From Bacteroidota bacterium (lineage in GTDB: Bacteria > Bacteroidota > Ignavibacteria > SZUA-365), in assembly GCA_023432805.1 (NCBI GenBank), contig JAEYUG010000093.1, forward strand, positions 6,727-70,726: a DNA stretch of 64,000 nt, read 5' to 3'. The notes beneath the pieces are model-generated. The model saw only the letters and a program-made list of their open reading frames with translations. It was not told the DNA's origin and did no database searches. Below are positions 38,101 to 48,100 of this stretch, piece by piece. Every line of letters starts with the position of its first letter. The first letter of the stretch is position 1. Position numbers and translations under genes: made by a program.

Positions 38101-38239
38101 CGCCATAGGTGGCGGGACGCTCCTGCACCACACCGCCCGCCGCATGCTGGTCGCACGGCTCGCCCGTGAGTGCCGCACAGATCAGTCGTTCCAGTCCCTG
38201 TTCGGATGTGTCAGTTGGCATGGCAGCACCATTCTCCAT
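35195..38239 (-). CDS. hsdR: Type I restriction enzyme R subunit HsdR
   Basis: About 1014 aa. The start is uncertain among TTG 38254, ATG 38239 and ATG 38221; the last would give the family-like MPTDTSEQGLERLI. An N-terminal endonuclease domain has DVALFINGLPIATFELKN (D...ExK, PD-(D/E)XK), then motor motifs HSAGSGKSNSIAW (P-loop), IVVTDRRILDQQI, IIIDEAHSSQGG (DEAH), FTATPKNKTLEIFG, and CADKFQTGYDEPLL with LSRLNRAAP. A helical C-terminal domain contacts the methylase core. Length and motifs are complete. It lies downstream of hsdS on the same strand but across a 297-bp spacer with repeated 9-mers, which suggests separate control of the nuclease subunit. Confidence 0.93.
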   Translation of the reverse strand: MENGAAMPTDTSEQGLERLICAALTGEPCDQHAAGGVVQERPATYGAGWICGHHDDYSREYCLDLVQLGRFLRTTQEPVFEAVDFVNDSPTRRKFLSRLQGEITKRGTIDVLRHGIHHGQHHVDLFYGTPSPGNQKAAERHAANRFSVTRQLRYTQTGTQHALDVALFINGLPIATFELKNSLTKQTVDDAIQQYQRDRDPREILFAFGRCIVHFAVDDHEVRFCTHLKGRDSWFLPFNRGWNDGAGNPPNPNGLKTDYLWKRILTRAGLTDIIENYAQVVESKDAKTGRKNRRQVWPRYHQLDVVRALLADVRAQGAGRRYLIQHSAGSGKSNSIAWLAHQLIGCMKDDRPVFDSIIVVTDRRILDQQIRDTIKQFAQVGATVGHAEHSGDLKSFIAAGKKIIITTVQKFPFILDEIGTEHVGRTFAIIIDEAHSSQGGRNSAAVAQALGGVDADDDDDTLEDRINRLMEAKKMLPNASYFAFTATPKNKTLEIFGDPDPQSDGSVKHRPFHSYTMKQAIQEGFILDVLRHYTPVKSWYKLVKKVEGDPEFDTRRAKKKLRRYVESNDHAIRLKAEIMVDHFHDQVLATNKIGGRARAMVVTNGIERAIQYYHAISEYLVERKSPHKAIVAFSGEHEYGGSKVTESGLNGFPSNKIADMVQEDPYRFLICADKFQTGYDEPLLHTMYVDKILSGIKAVQTLSRLNRAAPKKYDVFVLDFMNDAETIEKSFADYYRSTILAEETDPNKLHDLKSVLDGYQIYTQHDIDTLVEQYLDGVDRDQLDPILDACTATYIGELDEDAQIDFKGKAKAFLRTYGFLSSILPYSHAAWEKLSIFLNFLVPKLPAPEEPDLARGILEAIDMDSYRVEKHAAMRILLEDADAEIGPVPATGGGRRPEPELDRLSNILKAFNEQFGNIPWADEDRVHTMITQEIPIRVAADEAYRNARVNSDKQNARIEHDKALQRVMTSLMHDDTQLFKHFMDNDTFRRWMTDMVFGLTYTLTSQGSQPSQPT

Positions 38240-38245
38240 CTTGGA

Positions 38246-38465
38246 ATCAAACAACGGTCAAACAACCGTCACACAAGAAAGTAGGCGATAACGTGATGTA
38301 TAACTACGAGTTGTGGCAATCGACGTTCTCTGCGCGTCGATAAGCCGGGTTGTCAGTCAAATAAAGGTCAAACAAAGAAAAAACGATATAAGTCGTTGCA
38401 GTGCAGCTATTTACGGACGTGCAGGGCCCGGTATGGCTGCAGTTGTCGAACAACGGATCAAACAA
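38246..38465. repeat. Three pairs of a 9-bp repeat upstream of hsdR
   Basis: Plus-strand RTCAAACAA copies: 38246-38254 with 38257-38265 (11-bp period), 38356-38364 (one variant base) with 38367-38375 (11-bp period), and 38445-38453 (one variant base) with 38457-38465 (12-bp period). Pairs about one helical turn apart, spaced over the hsdS-hsdR spacer, look like binding sites of a dimeric or cooperative regulator. No gene is evident in 38240-38536. A match to a standard promoter is not clear. Confidence 0.5.
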
Positions 38466-38536
38466 CAAGCTGAGGGTTTGGCTGACGAGCGACCCTGAGC
38501 GGGAGGTAACCCCATACTCGGGCGTGAGGACCAGAG

Positions 38537-39964
38537 TCATGAAGCAACATCCTCCGGTACTTCCATATCCTCGATCTCACTCGACTGATCATCGAGATCC
38601 ACTTCATCCGCCGCGTCATCGTCACCAACCTCATCCGTCAGCTTCGCCGCCGCCTCGCGCACATCGAGCTTACCGGTCACAACATCCGAAATGAGGCGGT
38701 CGCGAAACTCTTGAATGCGTCTGATGTTGGTGTCGAGCTCGCGCACCACTGTATCGAATGCTGAGAGCGCCGAATCCAGATAATCAACAATTCGCGTTTG
38801 CTCGGCGGGAGGGGGAACAAGCACGATGTGATTCCGAACATCGTCAAGTGACAAGCCCTGCTTGGTGCCACCGTTCATCGACAGGCGACCGTGCGTCTTT
38901 CCGATTTCGGAGACGAGTACATATCCGATCCACCTTGGATTAGCAGCCATTGGCCGCAAACGACAACATGCGACGTGCTGGCTGACGTACGCCTCACCAA
39001 GGCCATCTGGGACAACAGCGACTGAGCCTATATAAGCGGTGATCGACAACAGAATATCGTTTGCCTGCACCAGTGTTCTCCTCGCCTCAGACAATGCATC
39101 ATGGGGTAGAGCCAGTCGAATTACTTCATCCAGATTCAAGCCTATGGAACCACGTCTGAGATTACCGATACGAATGAATAATGCGCCATCGTCTGCCTGG
39201 TAGTTGGACCAACCACGAGAGCCGCTTGTAACATGTGAGGTGATCGCCTTTAACCGAAGAACTTGCCAGTGGGCGGGGATGTCGCCGAGCCAGTCGATGC
39301 CGGAGGGTTTGAGCGGAACGTCTGGGTCGAGGCCGAGGGTGACCGCGCGATGGATGATCGCCTGCTTCTGCTCCTCCAGCAGCTTGATCAGCTTCTGCTT
39401 GGCCCTGATGTAGCGCCGAATCTTCCGATCCGCATGATCGAGAAATCTCGAAATTGCGACTTGTTCTTGGATGCTTGGTATTGGTATACACAAAGATCCA
39501 ATGAATTGCCAATCAGCTCGTGGCATTCTTGCGCCATACGTAGAGCTGTTAATGGCGTCAATGATGGGCTTGGACCTAAGTAAACACTCCAGGTAATGAG
39601 AAGTTATTTGCTCTGTGTTTGTGCGAAGGACAAGAAACTCACCAACGCATACACCGTCATTGATGGGTCGCGCAACTTTGGCAAGGTATGGTCTCAGTTT
39701 GCCGAAAAGGACATCGTTCGCACGAAAACGCTTCAGTTGGCTGTCATAAGGCATGTCGGTTGTAGTGGAACGAATTCTGCCTGTCCAGCTCTCGACATGT
39801 TCGAGCGCGATATACTGGCCTACATCGCCTTGGCCCATAGTTTGGTCTACAACATTATCGACGACAGCTTTCAAACGCACATTACTCCAGTGGTCTGGCT
39901 GGGGGCCCAGCCATGGGATTCCAGAATCTCTCATCCTCGAATACGTGGTCGAACGCATTAGCAT
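38537..39964 (-). CDS. hsdS: Type I restriction specificity subunit HsdS
   Basis: 475 aa from the ATG sharing a base with the preceding stop (TGATG); the longer 512-aa reading runs into the DUF262 gene and is rejected. Two target-recognition domains are visible. The first begins SGIPWLGPQPDHWSNVRLKAV; the second begins GIDWLGDIPAHWQVLRLKAI. Each is followed by a conserved long helix (EQVAISRFLDHADRKI and EQTRIVDYLDSALSAFD) that spaces the domains. Residues before the C-terminus are acidic (DDDAADEVDLDDQ), an unusual tail. GC falls in the first recognition domain (around 39450-39900), as often seen when recognition domains are swapped between strains. Confidence 0.92.
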   Translation of the reverse strand: MLMRSTTYSRMRDSGIPWLGPQPDHWSNVRLKAVVDNVVDQTMGQGDVGQYIALEHVESWTGRIRSTTTDMPYDSQLKRFRANDVLFGKLRPYLAKVARPINDGVCVGEFLVLRTNTEQITSHYLECLLRSKPIIDAINSSTYGARMPRADWQFIGSLCIPIPSIQEQVAISRFLDHADRKIRRYIRAKQKLIKLLEEQKQAIIHRAVTLGLDPDVPLKPSGIDWLGDIPAHWQVLRLKAITSHVTSGSRGWSNYQADDGALFIRIGNLRRGSIGLNLDEVIRLALPHDALSEARRTLVQANDILLSITAYIGSVAVVPDGLGEAYVSQHVACCRLRPMAANPRWIGYVLVSEIGKTHGRLSMNGGTKQGLSLDDVRNHIVLVPPPAEQTRIVDYLDSALSAFDTVVRELDTNIRRIQEFRDRLISDVVTGKLDVREAAAKLTDEVGDDDAADEVDLDDQSSEIEDMEVPEDVAS

Positions 39965-41760
39965 CACAATACCTCGAACCAGGATTTGATCTTGAGGGCC
40001 ATGAGTTTGCGGCGCTCTTCGAGGAAGTCGTCGTAGGTGGGGATGTTCCCGTCGAGTAGGGTGTCGGGGATGCAACTCATGCGGAGGTTGGCGCGCAGAT
40101 CTGCTTCGTCGGTGATGCCTCCGTATTTCTTCGGTCCGCCGTACACCTGCGCGGCGAGATCCGCGAAATACAGCTCCGGGGCTTTGTCGCCGATGGCGAT
40201 GTTGATCTCGCTCTGGGCGAGCACGAAGTTGGCGATCTGGTTGTAGCGTCCGCGTGAAAGGCCCTGCACCTTCAGGTGCTTCTTCGGATAGACGTGGTGC
40301 ACGTCGCTGCGGTTCAGGAGCAGGTCGAGGACGGTGATGTCACGTGAAAGGAAACCGTGATCCTTCAACTTCACCTGCGCGGCCTTGTATGCAAGAAAGT
40401 AGGGACTGATCGAACTGGAGGTATCCATCAGCTGCGGCAGCATTCCGGTCCAGTAGCTGTCCGGCAGCTCGTTCGTGATCACGGCATCCGCATAGGCCGC
40501 GAGACCGCGGGCCTCGATCTGCCGCATGTCGAAGTCGAATATTGTTTCGGGGCTTCCCGTGTAACGTGCGCGCAGCACGGACATCACGTACCAGCGCCGC
40601 ACAAGTCGTTCGAGGTCATCCGCCGGCATCTTCTCGCTGCGACCCCGCAGGTAGAGGATGTATGCGAAGTTCACTGCGTTGCGTCCGCCGATCAGATCGC
40701 TGGTCACGAATCCCGCCGATCGGAGGATCATGGTGAAGCGTTCGAAGTGCGTCTTGTTGATGAAGGCGTGCACGCCCCGCTTGAGCTTCGTGAAGGAGGC
40801 TTCCGCTGTTTCCTCCTCGTATTGCTTGGTCTCGAAGTTTCTGCCGGAAAGAAGGGCGACGAGATCCTGCAGCTTGCCGCGGCCGAACTCCGAGGTGAAG
40901 GCCACGCGCAGCATGTCTGTGTAGGTCGGGTCGTAGATGTCGTCGTTGACATCCTTGAGCCAGCGCATGGGCTGCATGAATTCGGAGGCGACGAAGGCCG
41001 GGTCGCCCTCTTCGATTTTCGTGATGAATTCCGGGGCGACGGCGAGGTGGCAGAAGTAATCGATCGCCTTGCGGAGGGTGTTGCCGCCGTAGGTTTCGTT
41101 GACCGCGATTTTCGACATGGCGAAATCGGCCTGCGAGAGTTCGGTGCCGGCGGAGTTGACGCGGATGAAGATTTCGGTCACGGTCTCGATGTCGAGATCC
41201 TCCGCCAGCTCGATCACGCCGACGTGGTTGTTGATGATCTTGCCCACGCGCTGCAGCACCTTGCTGACATGCTTGCGATCGATGCTGGCATTCTGCTGCG
41301 CGTATGCGTCGGCGGTATCGAGCAGGTCGTACTCGGGTGAGAAGATGCGTGCGACGTCGGGGATCCATGCGACATCCTTGTCAATCGCGGGATTCGCGAC
41401 TTCGAATTTCTCGGTGCTCGGATTGAATGCGATGCGGATGCGGGTGGTCTCGTAGTCCTTGTTCAACACCTTGCGTCCGAGCAGCGCAGCCATGAGTGCG
41501 GTGACGCGCTGCTGACCGTCGATCAGGATGAGCTTGCCGGCGGAGTGGGAGCCGTCCTTCAGCTTGATGGTGGGATTGCGCCAGACGATCAGGTATCCGA
41601 CGGGATAGCCCTGATAGAGGGAGTCCAGCAGATTGCGGACCTTGGTGGCTTCCCACACGAAGGGGCGCTGGATTTCGGGGATGGCGATTGCCCCGGACTT
41701 GACCCAGGTGAGCAGTGTTTCGATCGGGTGCGGTGTGACGGAATAGCGTTGTGTCGACAT
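39964..41760 (-). CDS. DUF262/HNH (GmrSD-like) protein inside the type I RM operon
   Basis: 598 aa. The N-terminal half is DUF262: [25 protein letters not shown] and [15 protein letters not shown] (the ParB-like DGQQR nucleotide-binding motif). The C-terminal half carries a DUF1524-type HNH motif: [12 protein letters not shown], then [21 protein letters not shown]. GmrSD/BrxU-type proteins with this fusion are NTP-dependent type IV endonucleases that cut modified phage DNA. It lies between hsdM (3-bp gap) and hsdS (1-bp overlap), so it is made in step with the modification enzyme. A role in cutting DNA with modified bases that the type I enzyme cannot cut is inference. Confidence 0.87.
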   Translation of the reverse strand: MSTQRYSVTPHPIETLLTWVKSGAIAIPEIQRPFVWEATKVRNLLDSLYQGYPVGYLIVWRNPTIKLKDGSHSAGKLILIDGQQRVTALMAALLGRKVLNKDYETTRIRIAFNPSTEKFEVANPAIDKDVAWIPDVARIFSPEYDLLDTADAYAQQNASIDRKHVSKVLQRVGKIINNHVGVIELAEDLDIETVTEIFIRVNSAGTELSQADFAMSKIAVNETYGGNTLRKAIDYFCHLAVAPEFITKIEEGDPAFVASEFMQPMRWLKDVNDDIYDPTYTDMLRVAFTSEFGRGKLQDLVALLSGRNFETKQYEEETAEASFTKLKRGVHAFINKTHFERFTMILRSAGFVTSDLIGGRNAVNFAYILYLRGRSEKMPADDLERLVRRWYVMSVLRARYTGSPETIFDFDMRQIEARGLAAYADAVITNELPDSYWTGMLPQLMDTSSSISPYFLAYKAAQVKLKDHGFLSRDITVLDLLLNRSDVHHVYPKKHLKVQGLSRGRYNQIANFVLAQSEINIAIGDKAPELYFADLAAQVYGGPKKYGGITDEADLRANLRMSCIPDTLLDGNIPTYDDFLEERRKLMALKIKSWFEVL

Positions 41761-41763
41761 GGC

Positions 41764-43743
41764 TCAGTGCGTGCTTCCGATGATTTGTTCGAGGAGGCCG
41801 TCGGTTTCCTTCTGGAGGGCGAGGATGTCTGTGCGGATTTCCTCGAGGGTGCGCATGGGCTGCGGCTTGTAGAAGTAACGGGTGAAGCTGATTTCGTATC
41901 CGGCCTTCACGCTGTCGGCCACGTACCAGGCATCCGCCGCATGGGGCAGCACCTCGCGACGGATGAAGGCCTCGATGCCGCCCTCCTCGAGCAGCGGCAC
42001 CTGCTCGGTGTCGCGCAGGTCGGTGTCGGGTTCGTATTCGACGACGACGGATTTGCCGGCGATCGTCGCCGGAAAGAGTCCGCGGAGCGCATCGGCTTCC
42101 GCACCGCGCTTGTGGATTTTTCGGATGACGGCCGGCGCAGTCTCGGCACGCTCGTGGGTATCCTTCATCCCCTTGATTTCTTTCGGTGTGTACACACGTT
42201 CGGGATCGATGCCGACGAGGCGCAGGGGACGCTCGACGACGACCTTCCAGTAACCGAAGGCCGCGTTCGGGAAGATCTTCGACTGCTCTGTCTCTTCGAA
42301 CGCGAGAAAGGTGTCGCAGATGCGCTGGATGTCGTCGTCGGAGAGTTCGCAGTTTTTCTTTCCGAGGTTCTTGCGCAGGGGCTTGTACCACCGGGTTGCG
42401 TCGATGAGTTGCACGCGACCCGCGCGGTGTGCGGGCTTGCGGTTGCCGAGCACCCAGATGTAGGTGGCGATGCCGGTGTTGTAGAACATGTTGAGCGGGA
42501 GGGCGACGATGGCCTCGAGCCAGTCGTTCTCGATGATCCACCGGCGGATGTTGCTTTCGCCCTGGCCGGCATCGCCGGTGAAGAGCGACGAGCCGTTGTG
42601 CACTTCCGCAATGCGGCTGCCGAGGGGCGTGCCGTGCTTCATTTTCGAAAGCATGTTGGCGAGGAAGAGCATCTGGCCATCACTCGAGCGCGTGATGAGC
42701 GAGTACTCGGGGTCGCCGCCGTGTTCAATGAGGAAGCGGGGGTCTTTGATGCCGTCTTTGCCACCCATGCGTTCGAGGTCGCTCTTCCAGCTCTTGCCGT
42801 AGGGGGGATTCGAGAGCATGAAGTCGAATTCGCGCGAGGGGAAGGCGTCGTTGGAAAGGGTGGAGTGCTCGGGCCCGCCGATGATGTTGTCTGCGGCATC
42901 GCCCTCGCCCTTGAGCAGGAGGTCGGCCTTGCAGATCGCATAGGTTTCGGAGTTGATTTCCTGCCCGTAGAGGTGGGTCGAGACGGTCTTGCCCTGTTCG
43001 GCGGCGAGGGATTTCAGGGTCTCTTCCGCCAGGGTGAGCATGCCGCCGGTGCCGAGGGCGCCGTCGTAGAGGAGGTAGGTGCCGGACTGGATCTGATCGG
43101 CGATGGGTCGGAAGATGAGGTGCGCCATCAGCTTCACCGCGTCGCGCGGGGTCCAGTGTTCGCCGGCCTCTTCGTTGTTCTCTTCGTTGAAGCGGCGCAC
43201 GAGTTCTTCGAACACGGTGCCCATGCCGTGGTTGTCGAGTCCCGGCTGCCGGACGCTGCCGTCCGCATGGCGCACGGGGTAGGGACTGAGGTTGATATCC
43301 GGCGAGAGCACCTTCTCGATCAGTGTGCCGAGGGCGTCGGCCTTCGAAAGACGCGGGATCTGGTTACGGAATTCGAAGTTGTCGAGGATGTCTTGCACGT
43401 TCGGCGAGAAGCCATCCAGATAGGCTTCGAAGTCGGCCTTCAGCTGCTGGGTGTTCGCACGGGACTTGAGGTCGCGGAGCGTGAATTTTGACGTGTTGTA
43501 GAAGGCCTGTCCCGACGCGCCGCGCAGGGGTTGATCCTGATTGTGGATGCCCGACGCATCGAGGGTGGCCTTGAGGTCGAGCACGGCCTTCTTGGTCGGT
43601 TCGAGCACGGCGTCGATGCGGCGCAGCACCGTCATCGGAATGATCACATCGCGATACTTGCCGCGGACGTAGAGATCGCGGAGCACATCATCGGCGATGC
43701 CCCAGATGAAGTTGGTGATCCACGTGAGTTGCGACTGCTCCAT
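41764..43743 (-). CDS. hsdM: Type I DNA methyltransferase subunit HsdM
   Basis: 659 aa. The N-terminal HsdM helical domain (ITNFIWGIADDVLRDLYVRGKYRDVI) is followed by EHWTPRDAVKLMAHL, the SAM motif LYDGALGTGGML, and the catalytic NPPYGKSWKSD (N6-adenine). It is longer than the shortest HsdM proteins because of C-terminal additions. ATG 43743 has GGGAGG 4-5 nt upstream. It is the first gene of the operon hsdM-DUF262-hsdS, and with the two subunits S and M a methylase can form without HsdR. Confidence 0.93.
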   Translation of the reverse strand: MEQSQLTWITNFIWGIADDVLRDLYVRGKYRDVIIPMTVLRRIDAVLEPTKKAVLDLKATLDASGIHNQDQPLRGASGQAFYNTSKFTLRDLKSRANTQQLKADFEAYLDGFSPNVQDILDNFEFRNQIPRLSKADALGTLIEKVLSPDINLSPYPVRHADGSVRQPGLDNHGMGTVFEELVRRFNEENNEEAGEHWTPRDAVKLMAHLIFRPIADQIQSGTYLLYDGALGTGGMLTLAEETLKSLAAEQGKTVSTHLYGQEINSETYAICKADLLLKGEGDAADNIIGGPEHSTLSNDAFPSREFDFMLSNPPYGKSWKSDLERMGGKDGIKDPRFLIEHGGDPEYSLITRSSDGQMLFLANMLSKMKHGTPLGSRIAEVHNGSSLFTGDAGQGESNIRRWIIENDWLEAIVALPLNMFYNTGIATYIWVLGNRKPAHRAGRVQLIDATRWYKPLRKNLGKKNCELSDDDIQRICDTFLAFEETEQSKIFPNAAFGYWKVVVERPLRLVGIDPERVYTPKEIKGMKDTHERAETAPAVIRKIHKRGAEADALRGLFPATIAGKSVVVEYEPDTDLRDTEQVPLLEEGGIEAFIRREVLPHAADAWYVADSVKAGYEISFTRYFYKPQPMRTLEEIRTDILALQKETDGLLEQIIGSTH

Positions 43744-43809
43744 GTACCTCCCGGCATTGTGGTGCTGCAGACATTCGGACCCGTGTCCATCTCATGACGA
43801 CGGAAAGAA

Positions 43810-43841
43810 CCAACTTACCACTGTTGCCTATGAACGCCAAG
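43810..43841 (-). promoter_or_regulatory. Candidate promoter of the hsdM operon
   Basis: On the minus strand CTTG (43838-43841), 20 nt, then TAAGTTGG (43810-43817), one mismatch from TAnnTTTG. It predicts a leader of about 60 nt before hsdM. The 214-bp divergent gap holds no other clear element. Confidence 0.45.
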
Positions 43842-43957
43842 TCCTGTTACGGATTTCGGATGGTCGGCATCGGTGTTTCGGGAAATAACAGGTTGCGGGG
43901 CATGGTGGTCTCGGCGCGCCTTCTATCGTATTTTGGAATGTGACGTTGAGGCCATTC

Positions 43958-44953
43958 ATGGTAAATCCCTTTCTCTCGATCCGTGCGCTCACGCAGAGTC
44001 GAGAGGATCTGTTGACGGAGTTCTTCGCTGGCGCCCTGACAATCGATGAAGGGCTGCGCAGGCGATACGCGGCATTTGTGTTAGGTCCGCTAAAGAAGGA
44101 CGCGAATGCGCGTGACCTCTCGATCTCGAGCATCGCCACGCAGGTGCAGTTTCCGGGGACAGCGTGCATCCCGGACATGGTCCTCACACTGAGTGACGGT
44201 CGGCGCATCATCGTCGAGCACAAGATCGATGCGGCAGAGACCATGGGGTACGTCGACAAGAGTGAGGATGAGGAACTGCGCGCGCAACTCATCCGCTATC
44301 TGGATCTCGACGTCGATGGCGTCGTGTACGTACGAGCGAATTGGAAGCCGCCGGATCGTGAAGTACGAGAGCATGTGAAATACATCAAGCCTGAGCATCG
44401 CGAGCACTTCCTCTGGCAGGATTTCTACGACATGCTTGCTGTCAGCGAGAATCCGTACACACGCTGGATCGCCGAGGGTTTTCTGCATCTGGGCTACGTC
44501 CCGCCATTGCCGTTCATCGGAGATCTCACGGTCGAAGAGAACCGACGGAACTTCGCAAAACTCTGGCAGCCGGCAGCGTCACGCGCGCACGAGATGGGGT
44601 GGAAGGTGGAGTTCGGTTCGATCTGCGAACTGTATCTCACCGGCGATGGATCGGGACCCGTCTTGGAACTGTGGTTCAGACCATCTCAGACCATGTTGGT
44701 TCGCCTGACCCCAAGCCCGGGCTGCGACACGCTCACGCTGATCGACCGTCTGCGACTGGCCTTTACAGCGTCGGATACGCAGGTGGAGGTCGAATCCAGC
44801 ACCGTTCTGCGCGTGAAGGGCAGGGCGGAAGTGATAGAGCTGCGCACCTCGCTGAACCTGCTTCTTCAGGGCGCAGACACCCCAGACGAGATGAGCTCGT
44901 GTCTCCTCAATCTTGTCGTCAGCGTTATCACGTCTCTTGCCGATCGGCAGTGA
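43958..44953 (+). CDS. PD-(D/E)XK nuclease-like protein divergent from hsdM
   Basis: 331 aa from ATG 43958, with GAGG about 7 nt upstream; the GTG at 43940 adds six residues and is less likely. IPDMVLTLSDGRRIIVEHKID (about residues 72-92) gives D-(x)n-E-x-K, the core of PD-(D/E)XK nucleases, and the preceding hydrophobic-acidic helix fits. The C-terminal part shows no known domain. This resembles the PD-(D/E)XK family proteins common in defence loci, standing alone next to a type I RM operon. Target and activity are unknown. Confidence 0.7.
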   Translation: MVNPFLSIRALTQSREDLLTEFFAGALTIDEGLRRRYAAFVLGPLKKDANARDLSISSIATQVQFPGTACIPDMVLTLSDGRRIIVEHKIDAAETMGYVDKSEDEELRAQLIRYLDLDVDGVVYVRANWKPPDREVREHVKYIKPEHREHFLWQDFYDMLAVSENPYTRWIAEGFLHLGYVPPLPFIGDLTVEENRRNFAKLWQPAASRAHEMGWKVEFGSICELYLTGDGSGPVLELWFRPSQTMLVRLTPSPGCDTLTLIDRLRLAFTASDTQVEVESSTVLRVKGRAEVIELRTSLNLLLQGADTPDEMSSCLLNLVVSVITSLADRQ

Positions 44954-45142
44954 ACCTTCACCAAGGAGAGGTTGAAATGTACACCTGGGTCCCCATGCAT
45001 CGTGCAGTGCAGTTGCATAGATGTCATGAGTGGTCGCAAGGTAGACGAAGTAACGTTCTCGATCCCGCCGTGTCTTGCGGTTGATGTATGGCGTTTTGCA
45101 AGTCATTTCCGACATCACAAGACCTATTCGAGGAGATTCGTG

Positions 45143-48100
45143 ATGTGTTATCAGGCTCTGTTGTTGCGTGGTTTACTCGCTTCGGCGATGTCCATCCTTA
45201 TGGTGTCCAATCAGAATGCGCTGGCCATTGGTGGGGGTGATTCCACTCGTGGCATCTCTCCGGGGACGAACAACAGCGACCAGTGGTCGCAGATCACCGT
45301 CAACTCCCTCAATGTCTGGTTTTCCAACGTCGGCTTTTTCGGATCCAATCCGCTCACCGGCGGAGGTGGTTTCGAATGGCCGAAGGGATCCGGACGTACA
45401 TTGATCTACCGGGACGGACTCATGTACAGCGGAAGTCTCGAGAACCGGATCGTCGCGAATGGATCGATGTACGGCAGCGGATGGCAGGCCGGCAACATCG
45501 ACTCTTCAGCCATGTCCACGGATCCCGACGACCCGTTGAATCGCATCTACATGATCCGCAGGGTATCCCGTGCACAATATGCTGCACTTCCCCAGGAGGT
45601 TCAGAAGCAACTGCGGGATGATTTCGTTGATTGGCCGGTAGGGCGAGGGATGCCGTACGTGGATTCAAATCACAACGGTCGATACGATCCGGATTTTGAT
45701 GCCTGGCTCGATGACAGTACAACGTCCGACAAACCGTTGTACCTTGGCGACGCCTGTGCGACGTTCATGTCAAATGATCTGGATACGAACCGCGCGAGGA
45801 ATCTGTATGGGTCCATCCCCGTTGGGATCGAAATGCGCACGACGATTTGGGCGTATGACCGACCCGGTGCGTTGCAGAACACGATCTTTGTCAAGCACGT
45901 GCTCATCAACAAGGGACAGACTCCTCTCGTGGACGCGCGCATCGGCCGCTGGACCGATTGCGACCTGGGATCCTGGTCCGATGATTTCCTCGCGGTTGAT
46001 TCGCTTCGACGGATGACGATCGTCTACAACGGGACACCCCGCGATGCCGTGTACGGCGTGCCGCCCGTGCTGGGGGTGCGCATGGTGCAGGCACCAGTGC
46101 GTCGCCAGCCATCGAAGACCGCAGTGTACGGATTCGGCTTCCGCGAGGGCATGGAGAACGTGCCGCTTCAAGCCTTTGGCTTCTTTGTGAACGCGAACTC
46201 AAAGTATCGAGATCCGGCGTTTGGAGTTGGCGTTTCCATCGAGATGAACAATCTGATGAAGGGCCTGACCGCCAACGGTTTCTCATATCTCAACCCCATC
46301 ACGAATGAGGTGACATCCTTCCCGCTCGCGGGAGATCCGCTCACGCACGTGGGCTGGGTCGATGGCATTGAGTTCGGTCCGCGAGACGTTCGCTCGCTCA
46401 TGAGCGCGGCACCCGTAACGATGCTGCGCGGAGACACGCAGGAGGTGGCTTTCGCGTACACGGTTGTGTCGCGCCCCAATATTCGTGAGGCACTGCGCGC
46501 TCTCAGGATGGAATCTGATGCGGTGCAGGAGTTCTATGACAATATCACACGTCTCGATGCAATCCCCGATGTGAAGGCGTCGGTGTCGTATCCGCAGACG
46601 GACATGGCGGTGGTACGCGTGCGCGGTACGGTGCAGGGTGCGCGCACCTGCATGGCCCATGTGACGTACAAGGACGGAAGCTCGGTATCGGATTTTGCGC
46701 TCTTTGATGATGGGATGCATGACGACGGGAGCGCAGGAGATGCAGTGTTTGCAGGGAGTGTGGAAGTGGCACGCGGTGCTGCGGGTGTGGACGTCGTCGT
46801 GCGTGCAGTGTATGGTGATGGCGTTGAGATGCGCTGGCCTGCCGGGCAATGCCTGCCCGTTGCCGGACGTGCGCGTGCGGTACTGCATGCGGTCGAGTCG
46901 GATCACCGCAACTACGATCACAATGCGAATCCCGGAGAGAACATTCGCATGAGTGTGGATGTGAACAATGACACACCGATCGCGCTGGGTCCATGGCGCA
47001 TTGATGAGTACGGTTTCGATCCCGGTGTGCCGACCACGGTGGATCTGCCGCGTGCCCTTTCTCCCGGCGAGATCGATGGACATGTGTACACCGCAACAGA
47101 TTCGTCCAGTTACTTCACGTTCAACGTACCTGCAGATGCCCGGGATGGCGAGCAGTATTTCCTGCCCGTGATGATCGAAGAGGAAACCAACAATTGTTGG
47201 TGTGATTCTCTGGTGCTTGCCGCTCACGCGTTCGCGACACCACCCGAGGATTCTCTCACGCTTCATGTGGCAGGGAAGGGAACAGGCACGATGGCATGGC
47301 GGCTCGTCTCACGAAGTGCGTTGACCGGTCACACCTATCGGATAACCATTACGGGCGACGAGTATTCGGTGAATCGCACCTGCGACATCACGGATGTCAC
47401 GACAGGTGTTGTGTGTGCACGCGATGTTCCGTTCCCGGACGTATGGGCTCATAACACGCCGGTCGTCGACGGTTGGAAGCTGACTGCCGGCACAACCGCT
47501 CAGGGGGTTGTCGATCCGAACATTCTCGCGCCGGCCACTTCACCCGGCCTTACCTGTTCGTTGCCGTTTGATTCGCTGTTTTCCTATTCTCCCTCCTCCA
47601 ACGCGACACCATTTGTGTATTCCGGCGCTGCGAGTTTCGGCACGGCCCTCCCGTGGGATGGATATCGCACGGTGCGACTGGTGTTCGGCAGCACACAGTC
47701 GCAGAAGGCGTACAAGTATCTGCGAGGCATCACGCCGAACTATGCGTATCAAGGCTACTACGACGTTCCGCTGTCAGCGTACGATGTTACTGATACCACT
47801 GCGCCGCGAAGGCTTGCCCTCGCATTCGTGGAATTGAACTCGAACCATAGAAACAACAATGCATGGGATCCAGTGCGGGCCGCTGATTCGGAGTGGCTGA
47901 TCGTGCTGGATGACAATTACTCCCTTGCTCCCGATCCCGTTCTGACAGGATCTTCACTGTCGAGGGATGGGAAGAAGATCCACATGCAGTACGTCGGGAA
48001 TTTCTGGCTGAGTGACAGCGCCTTCTCCATTCCCGAAGGCATGACGATGACGATTACCCCGCGTGTTCCCGCAACACAGAAAGACGTCTATCTCCTCAAT

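Noticed and set aside
35945..38284. Long plus-strand open frame (779 codons)
   Set aside because: Antisense to hsdR, which has full catalytic motifs; composition is typical of shadow frames.
38246..38465. CRISPR array
   Set aside because: Repeat units are only 9 bp, paired, with irregular spacing and no cas genes.
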